This document shows, in pieces, positions 42,839-51,696 of a stretch of DNA of 64,000 bases (position 1 is the stretch's first letter; every line of letters begins with the position of its first letter). A program made the position numbers and the translations under genes. The notes beneath the pieces are model-generated. The model saw only the letters and a program-made list of their open reading frames with translations. It ran no database searches and was not told where the DNA came from. Source of the DNA: Nocardioides daeguensis (lineage in GTDB: Bacteria; Actinomycetota; Actinomycetes; Propionibacteriales; Nocardioidaceae); assembly GCF_019192965.1 (NCBI RefSeq), contig NZ_JAHTKU010000004.1:1-64000 (forward strand), given 5' to 3'.

Positions 42839-43234
42839 ATGCCCCAGAGCACGTCCCCCGGCTTCGTCGCCCGCAACAACGAGGTCATCGGCAGCGTCCT
42901 CAGCATCGTGGCCCTGCTCGTCTCGGTCGGCATGGGTGCCGGCCTGATGTTCGGCACCGGCACGCGTGGCGTCTCGGCCATCCTGACCGTGCTGACGGTC
43001 GCGGGCGGCATGTTCACGCTGCTCCTGCTCGGGATCGGCGCGGTGCTGCGAGGCATGACGCCGGCCGAGCAGTGGGATCGCGAGGAGACCGCCTGGCGGA
43101 CCGAGCGCGGCCTGGACCCGCTCACCGCCGCCGACGAGGCCGCCTCCGCGAAGGCTCGGCGCAGGGCCGGGCTGCTCGCCGTCGCGGCACTGCTCGTCGG
43201 CCTGGCGCTCAGCGTGCTGCCCGACATCTTCTAG
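42839..43234 (+). CDS. Small three-helix membrane protein
   Basis: A 131-residue protein with helices VIGSVLSIVALLVSVGMGAGL, ILTVLTVAGGMFTLLLLGIGAV and AGLLAVAALLVGLALSVLP, and a charged cytoplasmic loop PAEQWDREETAWRTERGLD between the second and third. No family is recognised. Confidence 0.65.
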   Translation: MPQSTSPGFVARNNEVIGSVLSIVALLVSVGMGAGLMFGTGTRGVSAILTVLTVAGGMFTLLLLGIGAVLRGMTPAEQWDREETAWRTERGLDPLTAADEAASAKARRRAGLLAVAALLVGLALSVLPDIF

Positions 43235-43336
43235 GGCGAATGCCGGCGGCGCGGCGCCGGCGGGGAGTCACAACTTGGTCTCGCGAGCATCTTCGCTCTA
43301 GCCGGGAGCCCGTCGGCGGGACTAGCGTCCACGCGT

Positions 43337-44122
43337 ATGACCGTCACCGACGACGTTCCAGTTGACAACACTGCGCGCCGCTCGGGCGACCCTCTGGTCG
43401 AGCTCGTCGACGTGCAGAAGTGGTACGGCGGGCTGCACGTCCTGCAGGACATCAACCTCACCGTGGGCCGCGGCGAGGTCGTCGTGGTGATCGGGCCGTC
43501 GGGCTCCGGCAAGTCGACCCTGTGCCGCACCATCAACCGGCTGGAGCCGATCGACTCCGGGCAGATCCTGGTCGACGGCGCCGCGCTGCCGCAGGAGGGC
43601 AAGGCCCTCGCCCGGCACCGCGCCGACGTGGGCATGGTGTTCCAGAGCTTCAACCTGTTCGCCCACAAGACGATCCTGGAGAACGTCACGCTCGGGCCGA
43701 TCAAGGTCCGCAAGCAGTCGAAGGCGCAAGCCGAGGACCGGGCCCGCGACCTGCTCGACCGGGTGGGCGTCGCGCACCAGGCGGACAAGTACCCCGCCCA
43801 GCTCTCCGGCGGTCAGCAGCAGCGCGTCGCCATCGCCCGAGCGCTCGCGATGGAGCCCAAGGTGATGCTATTCGACGAGCCCACCTCGGCCCTCGACCCG
43901 GAGATGATCAAGGAGGTCCTCGACGTCATGGTCGACCTCGCCGAGCGCGGGATGACGATGATCGTCGTCACCCACGAGATGGGCTTCGCCCGGACGGCGG
44001 CCAACCGCGTGGTGTTCATGGCCGACGGCCGGATCCTCGAGACGGCCGATCCCCACACGTTCTTCACCAACCCGCAGAGCGATCGGGCCAAGGACTTCCT
44101 CGGCAAGATCCTCAAGCACTGA
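43337..44122 (+). CDS. gluA: Polar amino acid (glutamate-type) ABC transporter ATP-binding protein
   Basis: A 261-residue ABC ATPase: Walker [20 protein letters not shown]-loop [13 protein letters not shown], signature [17 protein letters not shown], Walker [15 protein letters not shown] and the switch histidine VTHEMGF. Sequence and gene order (ATPase, binding protein, two permeases) match the gluABCD system of corynebacteria. It energises uptake of glutamate or related amino acids. Confidence 0.93.
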   Translation: MTVTDDVPVDNTARRSGDPLVELVDVQKWYGGLHVLQDINLTVGRGEVVVVIGPSGSGKSTLCRTINRLEPIDSGQILVDGAALPQEGKALARHRADVGMVFQSFNLFAHKTILENVTLGPIKVRKQSKAQAEDRARDLLDRVGVAHQADKYPAQLSGGQQQRVAIARALAMEPKVMLFDEPTSALDPEMIKEVLDVMVDLAERGMTMIVVTHEMGFARTAANRVVFMADGRILETADPHTFFTNPQSDRAKDFLGKILKH

Positions 44123-44156
44123 GCGCCCGTCTTCTCGGGCAGACAAGGAGCAACAG

Positions 44157-45050
44157 ATGCGATGGAGGAAAGCCTTCGCGGCGACCGCGGCCACCCTGGT
44201 CGTGGCCGGATCCCTCGCCGCGTGCGGGGACGCCGGGAACGACAAGGAGGGGCGCGACGTCAAGGCCAAGAGCGACTGCGACGGCAAGTTCGAGGACGGC
44301 TCGCGCATGGCCGAGCTCGCCGACGCCGGCAAGATCAACGTCGGCGTGAAGTACGACCAGCCGGGCCTCGGCTTCAAGGGCGCGACCGACGACGTCCCGA
44401 GCGGGTTCGACATCGAGATCGCCAAGCTCCTCGTGGCCGACCTGTGCATCGATCCCGCCGACACCAGCAAGGTGAACTGGGAGGAGACGATCTCCGACAA
44501 CCGTGAGCCGTTCCTCGAGTCCGGCAAGGTCGACATCGTCCTGGCGTCGTACTCGATCACCGAGGACCGCCAGAAGGTCGTCGGCCAGGCGGGTCCCTAC
44601 ATGGTCACCGGCCAGCAGGTGCTGGTGAAGGCCGACAGCGACATCACCGGCATCGACGACCTCAAGGGCAAGGAGGTGTGCTCGGTGACCGGGTCCACCT
44701 CGCTGGAGAACGTCAAGGCGAAGGGCGCCAAGGGCGTCGGCGCCGACTCCTACTCCGAGTGCGCCGAGAAGGTCCTCGACGGCACCTATCGCGCCATGTC
44801 GACCGACGGCACCATCCTCGCGGGTCTCGCAGCCCAGAACGAGGGCCAGCTCAAGGTGGTGGGTGACCAGTTCTCCGAGGAGAACATCGGCGTGGGCTTC
44901 AGCAAGGACCGCCCCGAGATGTGCGAGTGGATCGACGGCGTGCTGTCCAAGTCGTTCGAGGACGGCTCGTGGGCCGACGCGTTCGAGCTGACGCTGGGCC
45001 CCTCGGGTGTGGACACGCCCGAGCCGCCGACGCTGCAGCCCTGCAAGTGA
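44157..45050 (+). CDS. gluB: Glutamate-type substrate-binding lipoprotein
   Basis: A 297-residue SBP_bac_3 protein with a lipobox LAAC at residues 19-22, so it is anchored outside the membrane. Ligand-site motifs are KINVGVKYDQPGLG, GFDIEIAKLLVADL and LVKADSDITGIDDLKGKEVC, with DGTILAGLAA later. It is 34 bp downstream of the ATPase gene and before a hairpin that probably limits read-through into the permeases, giving more binding protein than channel. Confidence 0.92.
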   Translation: MRWRKAFAATAATLVVAGSLAACGDAGNDKEGRDVKAKSDCDGKFEDGSRMAELADAGKINVGVKYDQPGLGFKGATDDVPSGFDIEIAKLLVADLCIDPADTSKVNWEETISDNREPFLESGKVDIVLASYSITEDRQKVVGQAGPYMVTGQQVLVKADSDITGIDDLKGKEVCSVTGSTSLENVKAKGAKGVGADSYSECAEKVLDGTYRAMSTDGTILAGLAAQNEGQLKVVGDQFSEENIGVGFSKDRPEMCEWIDGVLSKSFEDGSWADAFELTLGPSGVDTPEPPTLQPCK

Positions 45051-45065
45051 CCCACGCATGACCCC

Positions 45066-45103
45066 GGAGCCGGGGCGCCGTCGTACCGGCGGGCCCCGGC
45101 TCC
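45066..45103 (+). terminator. Intra-operon attenuator hairpin
   Basis: GGAGCCGGGGC at 45066-45076 pairs with GCCCCGGCTCC at 45093-45103 (11 bp). It lies between the binding-protein and permease genes, where many ABC operons have a partial terminator or mRNA-stabilising stem. Confidence 0.75.
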
Positions 45104-45122
45104 CCGACGGAGAGGGACGCGC

Positions 45123-45806
45123 TTGAACGCAGTGCTCGACAACCTCGACGAGTTATTCAAGGGGTTCGGCTACACGCTCTTCCTGTTCCTGGTGAGCGCC
45201 GTCGCCTCCCTGGTCCTCGGCACCGTCCTGGTCGCCATGCGCGTCGGGCCGATCGGCGTGCTCCGCGCCGTGGGGGCGATCTACGTGTCGGTGGTGCGCA
45301 ACACTCCGCTCGTCCTCATCTTCATCTTCTTCCACTTCGCGGCGCCGATCCTCGGCATCAACTTCCGGTGGGTGCAGGTGCATGTCGGCGGCTTCGACTT
45401 CACCTCCGCGTTCGCGACGGCCTTCGTGGCCCTGAGCCTCTACACCGCCTGCTTCGTCTGCGAGGCGCTGCGCTCGGGGGTCAACGCGGTGCCGATGGGC
45501 CAGGCCGAGGCGGCGCGGGCGATCGGTCTGCCGTTTGGGGGCGTGATGACCCAGGTCGTGCTTCCCCAGGCCGTGCGGGCCTCGGTGCCACCGCTCGCCA
45601 GCGCGCTGATCGCCATGCTGAAGAACACCTCGGTCGCGGGTGTCTTCTTCCTCGCCGAGGCCCTGGCCACGATGCGCGGTCTCACCAACGACTACAGCAG
45701 CGAGCGGATCGGCATCTTCGCCTGCTTCGCGGTCGGCTACATCCTCCTGGTCGAGATCGTCTCGATGATCTCGTTGGGCTTCGAACGACGATGGAGGATC
45801 GCCTGA
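45123..45806 (+). CDS. gluC: Amino acid ABC transporter permease 1
   Basis: A 227-residue inner-membrane permease of the HEQRo type. The EAA loop is GQAEAARAIGLPFGGVMTQVVLPQAVR, and FVSVVRNTPLVLIFIFFHF-like sequence (here VSVVRNTPLVLIFIFFHF) marks the family. A TTG at 45123 is used; GTG at 45132 is the alternative. The stop overlaps the next ATG by one base. Confidence 0.92.
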   Translation: MNAVLDNLDELFKGFGYTLFLFLVSAVASLVLGTVLVAMRVGPIGVLRAVGAIYVSVVRNTPLVLIFIFFHFAAPILGINFRWVQVHVGGFDFTSAFATAFVALSLYTACFVCEALRSGVNAVPMGQAEAARAIGLPFGGVMTQVVLPQAVRASVPPLASALIAMLKNTSVAGVFFLAEALATMRGLTNDYSSERIGIFACFAVGYILLVEIVSMISLGFERRWRIA

Positions 45807-46678
45807 TGACCGCCAGTGTCCTCTTCGACGCACCCGGTCCGGCCACCCGGGTGCGGCACCGCATCTACACGGTCGTGGCCTCCGCGGCGATCGCGGCACT
45901 CGTCGTGTACGCGGTGTGGAAGCTCGGCGACGACGGCCAGTTCGAGTACAGCCTCTGGGAGCCGTTCCTCACGCCCGACTACATCTCGGCGCTCCTCGTC
46001 GACGGCCTGGTCGTGACGGTCACGATGGCGGTCTTCGCCATCGTCGGCGCCGTGGTGTTCGGGTTCCTGTTCGGCGTCGCGAAGATGTCCGAGCACGCCT
46101 TCGTCCGGTGGCCGGCCTGGCTGGTCGTGGAGTTCTTCCGGGCGATGCCCGTGCTGCTGCTGATGATCTTCGTCTACTACGCGTGGTTCATCGGGACCCA
46201 CGGCAGCTTCTTGTGGGTCGACGAGCGCGGCGGCTTCCTCGCCGTCGTCATCGCGCTCACCTGCTACAACGGCGCCGTCCTCGCCGAGGTGGTCCGCGCC
46301 GGCGTGGGCGCGATCCCGAAGGGGCAGGCCGAGGCGGCGTACGCCGTCGGCATGCGCAAGACCCAGGTGATGACGCTGATCCTGCTGCCCCAGGCGGTGA
46401 AGGTGATGCTGCCGGCGATCATCAGCCAGATGGTCGTCGCGCTGAAGGACACCAGCCTCGGCTATGCCGTGGCCGCACCTGGCCTGACCAAGATCGGGCA
46501 GCAGATCTACAAGGAGTTCCACAACCAGGTGCCGACGGCGATCGTCCTCGGCGTGCTCTACGTCGGGCTCAACCTGCTGCTCACCCTGCTGGCCACGTGG
46601 ATCCAGAAGCGCTTCGTGGGCGAGAGGAGGATCGACGTCGTCGCCGCGGCCGCCGGCATCGACCAGGACCGCGCCTGA
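45806..46678 (+). CDS. gluD: Amino acid ABC transporter permease 2
   Basis: A 290-residue permease with an extended N-terminus, the RAMPVLLLMIFVYYAWF family segment and the EAA loop GQAEAAYAVGMRKTQVMTLILLPQAVK (residues about 172-198). It pairs with gluC to form the transmembrane channel. The ATG overlaps the gluC stop (TGATG), which couples translation. Confidence 0.92.
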   Translation: MTASVLFDAPGPATRVRHRIYTVVASAAIAALVVYAVWKLGDDGQFEYSLWEPFLTPDYISALLVDGLVVTVTMAVFAIVGAVVFGFLFGVAKMSEHAFVRWPAWLVVEFFRAMPVLLLMIFVYYAWFIGTHGSFLWVDERGGFLAVVIALTCYNGAVLAEVVRAGVGAIPKGQAEAAYAVGMRKTQVMTLILLPQAVKVMLPAIISQMVVALKDTSLGYAVAAPGLTKIGQQIYKEFHNQVPTAIVLGVLYVGLNLLLTLLATWIQKRFVGERRIDVVAAAAGIDQDRA

Positions 46679-46699
46679 GCGCGGCGGCCCCGGCGCGCC

Positions 46700-47176
46700 T
46701 CACTTCTTGCTGGTCACCCACAGGTCGATGGTGCCCTCGATGACGACGGTGCCGTCGGCGAGTTCGCCGCGGACCCGCACGGGCAGGTCGCCCTCGGCGG
46801 CGTCCCACTGCTCCTGGTCGGTCTCGGCGATGCAGGTGACGTCGCCGGTCGCCTTGGCCGTGTAGGACACGGTCATGCCCTTGGGGATCCACCGCTTGGC
46901 GCTGGGGATGGTGGCCTCGGCCAGACCGCCCATCGCCATCTCGAGGCCGTTGCACAGCGCGATCGCGTGGACCGTTCCGATGTGGTTCTGCACGCTGCGG
47001 CGCTTCGGGATCACGACCGAGGCGTAGTTGGGGCGCAGCTCGGTCACCCGGGGGTGGATCGAGGCGAAGTACGGCGCCTTCTGGCTGAACGCGATCGAGA
47101 ACGCGCGCTTGCCGAGGGTGCCGCCGACCACGGGGAGGCTCGTGGCGGTCTTCCAGAGGCTGTGGACCTGAGTCAT
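46700..47176 (-). CDS. DUF4442 / hotdog-fold thioesterase-like protein
   Basis: A 158-residue protein beginning MTQVHSLWKTATSLP. The core VQNHIGTVHAIALCNGLEMAMGGLAEA, with the His and the conserved helix, is the DUF4442 hotdog signature, related to PaaI-type acyl-CoA thioesterases. It converges with the gluABCD operon. Substrate unknown. Confidence 0.85.
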   Translation of the reverse strand: MTQVHSLWKTATSLPVVGGTLGKRAFSIAFSQKAPYFASIHPRVTELRPNYASVVIPKRRSVQNHIGTVHAIALCNGLEMAMGGLAEATIPSAKRWIPKGMTVSYTAKATGDVTCIAETDQEQWDAAEGDLPVRVRGELADGTVVIEGTIDLWVTSKK

Positions 47177-47219
47177 GGACCTCACATTACTCGCCGGTAA
47201 CCTTCGCGGCGAGTGCCGG

Positions 47220-48662
47220 TCACCGCTTCGTGCCGGCGATCACACCGTCGGGGCCGGCCCCGACCCCGACCGACGGACCCGGCCCCGGCAGGTCGAGCTC
47301 GATCGTGACGCCCTGCCGGCCCCCACCCGGCAGCGTGATCGTGAGCGGGCCCGCGCAGATTCGGCGATCACCGCACCCGGGCGGCTTCGGCTGGCCCGGG
47401 GGCGGCACGACGACCGGCGGAGCCCCCGGGGGGCCGGCAGGAGCCGCGGGTGCCGCCGGTGCCGCTGAGTGCGCCGGGGCCGCCGCAGGTGCTGCCTTCT
47501 GCGGCGAGGAGGGCGCCGGCGCAGCCGGCTGCCGGGCCGACGGGCTGGGAACGGGGACCGCGGACACGTCGGCCGGCTGCGTGGCGGCCGGGGCCGGCTC
47601 GACGGGGGCCGGGTCGGGGGTGCGCGGGTCGGCGAGCACGGCGCCCGGTGTCGCCTTCGCCACCGGCCGCGAGGCCGCTGGCGTGCGGTCGGGATGGTCC
47701 TCGCCCCCGAGGGTCGCGAAGGCGCCGGCCGCGACGGCAGCCACGGCCACGGCGGCCGCGACCGCCACGGCGGCACCGCCCGAGGCACCGCCCGAGGCGC
47801 CGCCCGAGGCACCGCTCGAGGCACCGCCCGAGGCACCGCTCGAGGCAGCGGCGCCGCCGGCCGCCGTAGCTCCCCAGATCACGCCCTTGCCGCCGAGAGG
47901 CAGGGACAGGAGCACGATCGGGAGGACGTGGACGGCGAGCTTCTGGTTGACCTCGTCGACGACCAGGAAGGCGCGCTGGCACGAGCCGCAGGCGTCGAGG
48001 TGCGCGCCGAACCGCTGCTCGGCGCGGGTGCCGAGCTCGCCACGGGCGTACTGGCTCATCCGGTGGTGGACCCAGCGGCACTGCTCGCGAGCCGGCTCGG
48101 GGCCGGCGTGCAGGTCGAGGTAGGCGCGCTTGAGGCCCTCGCGCGCACGGTGGGCGAGGGAGGAGACGGCGCGCGGCTTGAGGTCCATCAAGGTCGCGAC
48201 CTCGGCAGGCTTGCGCCCCTCGACCTCGACGTGCCACAACACCGTGCGCCAGCTCTCGGGGAGGGTGGCGAGCGCGTCGACCGCGACGGTCTCGTCGAGC
48301 ATCTCGACGGCCTGCTCGGGGGTGACCTCGGCCGTCTCGGCCTGATCGAAGAGCCACGGCTGGTCGGAGGCGACGGACTCGCGCTGGGAGCGCAGGCCGT
48401 CGCGGTACCCGTTGCGGATGGTGACGTGGAGGTAGGAGCGGAAGCTCGAGGTGGGACCGCCACCGGAGCTCAGCTGCCCCAGCACCCGCGAGAACGACTC
48501 GGCGACGAGCTCCTCGGCCGCGTCGGTGCCGACCAGGATCCGGGCGAGGTGCCGAGCCCCGTCGACCTGGTCGCGGTACAGCTCCTCGAACGCACCGGTG
48601 TCGCCGGCACGCACGCGCGCGAGGAGCTCCTCCTCGTGGGTGCGGGACGCGTCCTCGCCCAT
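47220..48662 (-). CDS. ECF-type sigma factor fused to zinc-finger, membrane and Pro/Ala-rich regions
   Basis: A 480-residue fusion. Residues 10-185 form an ECF sigma factor: region 2 (DTGAFEELYRDQVDGARHLA; AEELVAESFSRVL) and region 4 (LPESWRTVLWHVEVEGRKPA; LKPRAVSSLAHRAREGLKRA). Residues 195-230 form an anti-sigma zinc finger with HxxxCxxC (HLDACGSC, His221, Cys225, Cys228). One or two hydrophobic helices follow (about 245-255 and 297-318), with a GASGGASS tandem-coded linker, then a Pro/Ala-rich outer part and a C-terminal Cys pair (CGDRRIC). Sensor and sigma seem to be one chain. The start is the ATG at 48662. Confidence 0.88.
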   Translation of the reverse strand: MGEDASRTHEEELLARVRAGDTGAFEELYRDQVDGARHLARILVGTDAAEELVAESFSRVLGQLSSGGGPTSSFRSYLHVTIRNGYRDGLRSQRESVASDQPWLFDQAETAEVTPEQAVEMLDETVAVDALATLPESWRTVLWHVEVEGRKPAEVATLMDLKPRAVSSLAHRAREGLKRAYLDLHAGPEPAREQCRWVHHRMSQYARGELGTRAEQRFGAHLDACGSCQRAFLVVDEVNQKLAVHVLPIVLLSLPLGGKGVIWGATAAGGAAASSGASGGASSGASGGASGGASGGAAVAVAAAVAVAAVAAGAFATLGGEDHPDRTPAASRPVAKATPGAVLADPRTPDPAPVEPAPAATQPADVSAVPVPSPSARQPAAPAPSSPQKAAPAAAPAHSAAPAAPAAPAGPPGAPPVVVPPPGQPKPPGCGDRRICAGPLTITLPGGGRQGVTIELDLPGPGPSVGVGAGPDGVIAGTKR

Positions 48663-48866
48663 CCGATCCTCCGCCCTTCCCGGCTGGTGTGTCGCGCGCC
48701 GCTCGACGGTCCGCGGCACCCTGCCCAACGACCGAGTGCGCCCGATGATGCACCGATTCGGGAAAACTCTCGAACTCGTCGACAAAACCGCGTGATGTTC
48801 TGCTCCGCACTTCGTCCAGTTCGGTGACAGCCCCGCCCGGGGGCGCCACCGACCGATCGGAGACAG

Positions 48867-49733
48867 ATGAGCACCACGCGCTCCACCACCGCGCGCGACG
48901 CCCGTCCGCTGCCCCCGGTCGTCGCGCTGCGGCCCCGCTCGCTGTCCCGCCGGGCCGGGATCTTGCAGGGGCGCCTCCGCGACCGGCGCGAGGCCGGCCT
49001 CCCCCACGAGGAGATGCTCCTCGACGTCGTCGACGGCGTCCTGGCCCGCACCGGCGGCGTGGGCGCCGACGACCTCGACGTCTGGGCACGGCTGGTCGCG
49101 CTCGTCGAGGAGCACGACGACCTCTCCCACACGCTGCCCGCGTGCGCCGCCACGGCCAACCTGGTCGGGCTCGCGCTGTTCGGCGACATCGAGGACCACG
49201 CCGCTGTGTGCGGACTCGCCGACGAGCTGGGACACCGACGCCTCGCAGGCCTGCAGCACCGCTACGGCAGCGCGCTCGAGACCGACTCCCGGCTCCCCCT
49301 CACCACCGCCGCGATGCGCCGACTGCTCGTCCCCGGCCTCGGCCGGCGGCTTGCGACGCACCCACGGACCGCGGCCCGTAGCGAGGCCGTCGACGACGCG
49401 AGCCTGCGCGCCGCCCACGCCCTGCTCGTGCAGGGCATCGACCGCGCCTGGACCGTCCCGCCGCTCGACTCCGTCGAGGAGTTCGTCGACATCGCGGTCC
49501 ACGGCACCGTCAACGAGTGGCGGCACCACGTCGCGATGATCGTCACGGACCCCTGGTCGCCGTACGCGGCCCGGGTCATCGAGCTCGCCCGGCAGGTCGG
49601 TACGTCGCACCCCGCCTTCGTGGTCACCGCCCTCGTCGCCCTGTGCCGCGAGCAGACCCTCGACGGGCTCCCGGGCCGGGCCCGACCCGCGCCCCGCCGG
49701 ACCCGGTACCCGAGCGGCCGGGCGGCCCCCTGA
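48867..49733 (+). CDS. Hypothetical helical protein
   Basis: A 288-residue alpha-helical protein without recognised domain. Segments include VVALRPRSLSRRAGILQGRL, AGLPHEEMLLDVVDGVLA and FVDIAVHGTVNEWRHHVAMI. The C-terminus is basic and proline-rich. The ATG at 48867 has a weak ribosome-binding site. It is divergent from the sigma gene and may be controlled with it; this is an inference from position only. Confidence 0.7.
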   Translation: MSTTRSTTARDARPLPPVVALRPRSLSRRAGILQGRLRDRREAGLPHEEMLLDVVDGVLARTGGVGADDLDVWARLVALVEEHDDLSHTLPACAATANLVGLALFGDIEDHAAVCGLADELGHRRLAGLQHRYGSALETDSRLPLTTAAMRRLLVPGLGRRLATHPRTAARSEAVDDASLRAAHALLVQGIDRAWTVPPLDSVEEFVDIAVHGTVNEWRHHVAMIVTDPWSPYAARVIELARQVGTSHPAFVVTALVALCREQTLDGLPGRARPAPRRTRYPSGRAAP

Positions 49734-49736
49734 GCT

Positions 49737-49929
49737 GCCGAGGCGACTGCAGCGTCGTTCCCGTCCGTCGGGGGGCGGGCCGGAACGGCGGGGGCCCGAA
49801 GCATCTGGGGGGTGCTGCGGGCTCGGCGTCCTGGGAGCAGGAACTGCAGTCGCCTCGGCGCGATGCCCACCACCACGGGTGGGAGCAGCGGCCGCCGGGG
49901 TTCCCCGGAGGGAGGGGAATCCCGGCGGC
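49737..49929. terminator. Two inverted repeats in a convergent gap
   Basis: GCCGAGGCGACTGCAG at 49737-49752 is repeated inverted at 49844-49859 (16 bp perfect, 91-nt spacing). A tighter hairpin pairs 49891-49906 with 49914-49929, 16 bp with one G-T pair and a 7-nt loop. The second is a strong bidirectional terminator between the hypothetical gene and tam. The first is unexplained. Confidence 0.75.
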
Positions 49930-49945
49930 TGCACCTGGAGCAGCC

Positions 49946-50728
49946 TCAGGGCGTGCGGGCCACCACGAAGATGCGACGGAACGGCAGCACGACGCCGTGC
50001 CCCTCGTCGGGATAGGCCGCACGCAGCCGCGCCTTGAGCTCGTCCTCGAATCCGGTCCGCAGGTCGTCGGGCAGCGCCTGCAGCGTCGGCCGGGCACCGG
50101 TGCAGGACACCCACGCGAAGACCGGGTCCTGCCCGTGCAGCACGTGCAGGTAGGTCGTCTCCCACGCATCCACCTCGCAGCCGAGCGCCTGGAGCGCGCG
50201 CAGGTAGACCGCCGCGCCGTGGGCGTGCGGGGCAGCGGCGCCGGCGGTGTGGGCGGCGTACGGCGGCTCGGCGGCGAGCTCCGCGCGCAGCGTGTGGCTG
50301 GGCTGGTCGTGGTTGCCCGGGACCTGGAACGCGAGCCAGCCGCCGGGCCGCACGGCACGTACGAGCGCAGGCATCAGGTCGAGGTGCTCGGGCAGCCACT
50401 GCAGCGTCGCGTTGGAGACGAGGACGTCCACGCCTGCCCGCGGAGCGGCGCCGAGCCACTCGCGCAGGTCGGCCCTGTGGAAGGCGACGCGTTCCGCCGC
50501 CGAACTGTCGGAGGCTGCGCGGATCATGGCGTCGCTGGAGTCGACACCGGTGATCGTCGCGGCCGGCCAGCGATCAGCGAGAAGGGAGGTGAGATTGCCG
50601 GGTCCACAACCGAGGTCGACCACGACCTGGGGATCGACGGCAGCGACCCGGCCGACGAGGTCGACGAAGGGGCGCCCCCGCTCGTCCGCGTAGGCCAGGT
50701 AGCGGTCGGGATCCCAGGCCAGGGTCAT
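49946..50728 (-). CDS. tam: Trans-aconitate 2-methyltransferase
   Basis: A 260-residue SAM-dependent methyltransferase. Motif I is VVDLGCGPGNLTSLL, followed by ITGVDSSDAMIRAA and VLVSNATLQWLPEH. The start WDPDRYLAYADERGRPFVDL is the Tam signature. Tam methylates trans-aconitate, a spontaneous inhibitor of aconitase. The ATG at 50728 overlaps the stop of the upstream hydrolase by 4 bp. Confidence 0.92.
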   Translation of the reverse strand: MTLAWDPDRYLAYADERGRPFVDLVGRVAAVDPQVVVDLGCGPGNLTSLLADRWPAATITGVDSSDAMIRAASDSSAAERVAFHRADLREWLGAAPRAGVDVLVSNATLQWLPEHLDLMPALVRAVRPGGWLAFQVPGNHDQPSHTLRAELAAEPPYAAHTAGAAAPHAHGAAVYLRALQALGCEVDAWETTYLHVLHGQDPVFAWVSCTGARPTLQALPDDLRTGFEDELKARLRAAYPDEGHGVVLPFRRIFVVARTP

Positions 50729-51630
50729 CGGCGCGCACCTTCGCGCAGGTGGTCGAGGATGCGGGCGTTCACGACGTCCGGACGCTCGAGCTGCAGGAAG
50801 TGCCCCGCGTCGTCGACGACGCCCACGCGACTGCCGGCCGGCAGGCGGTCGCCGATCCGTCCGGCCCATCGCACGTCCAGGCAGCCGTCATCGGCACCGT
50901 GCAGGTACAGCAGCGGCACCCGGGGTTCGCGGGTCCAGTCGTGCGCCAGCGACTGGTACCGCGCCGGGAGCCGGCGCAGCCGCGGCTGTGCCCGGTAGTA
51001 GCCGATCACGGCCGACCGGTGGGCCTCGTCGGGCACGGCGGCCGCGAGGTGCGCGAGGTCCTCGGCGGCGTCATAGCCCGGCGACCAGCGCCGCCACAGG
51101 TGCGCGACGAGGACGTCGAAGCGCCGCTCGGGCAGCCGCGGCAGCTGGTTGAAGAGCGTGTACCAGCTCAGGCCGGCCTGGCGCGGCACGATCCGCAACC
51201 AGCGACCGAGGTCGTCGCGGCGCGGGTTCATCACGGAGAAGGGAGGAACGGACAGCGACACGATCGCGCCGAACGGGTTCGCCGCGCAGGCCGCGACGCC
51301 GTTGGCGGTGATCGCGCCCCAGTCGTGCCCGACGAGGACGGCCCGTCCGTCGCCACCGAAGGCGCGGTGCAGGCCCAGCACGTCGTGCATGAGTGCCGGC
51401 ACGTGGTAGCTGCCGTCGGCGGGAATGCCGCTGGGGGCGTAGCCGCGGGTGAAGGGAGCCACGACGCGGTAGCCCGCGTCGGCCAGGGCGGGGCCGAGGT
51501 GGCGCCAGGTGTGGGCGGTGTCGGGGAAGCCGTGCAGGAGCACGGCCAGCGGCCGGTCCCGGTCGTCGGGGTCGCCCCAGACGAGGCTGGTCAGGGCGAC
51601 CGGGCCGAGGTCAGCAGTACGGGTGTCCAC
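50725..51630 (-). CDS. Alpha/beta hydrolase, epoxide hydrolase-like
   Basis: A 301-residue alpha/beta-fold hydrolase. It shows the oxyanion motif HGFPDTAHTW, the nucleophile elbow VGHDWGAI (Asp in the nucleophile position, as in epoxide hydrolases and haloalkane dehalogenases), LHGADDGCLD and the catalytic histidine in DDAGHFLQLERPD. It uses a GTG at 51630. It is divergent from marR with a candidate MarR operator in between, so it is probably repressed by that MarR protein. Confidence 0.87.
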   Translation of the reverse strand: MDTRTADLGPVALTSLVWGDPDDRDRPLAVLLHGFPDTAHTWRHLGPALADAGYRVVAPFTRGYAPSGIPADGSYHVPALMHDVLGLHRAFGGDGRAVLVGHDWGAITANGVAACAANPFGAIVSLSVPPFSVMNPRRDDLGRWLRIVPRQAGLSWYTLFNQLPRLPERRFDVLVAHLWRRWSPGYDAAEDLAHLAAAVPDEAHRSAVIGYYRAQPRLRRLPARYQSLAHDWTREPRVPLLYLHGADDGCLDVRWAGRIGDRLPAGSRVGVVDDAGHFLQLERPDVVNARILDHLREGARR

Positions 51631-51653
51631 GGGGCCGACCCTACGCTCGACTT

Positions 51654-51669
51654 ATCTTGATATAAAGAT
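51654..51669. promoter_or_regulatory. Candidate MarR operator
   Basis: ATCTTGATATAAAGAT (ATCTT-N6-AAGAT) lies between the divergent hydrolase and marR genes, 28 bp before the marR start. It is strikingly AT-rich in this GC-rich window and resembles the ATCTTGATATCAAGAT type of MarR site. GATAGAGT just after could be the marR -10 element. Confidence 0.65.
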
Positions 51670-51696
51670 TCTCGATCGTTCGGATAGAGTGGGTCC

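Noticed and set aside
48663..50459. N-terminal extension of the sigma gene to 1079 codons
   Set aside because: The extension has no domain, overlaps two other genes, and the sigma fold starts properly at the ATG at 48662.
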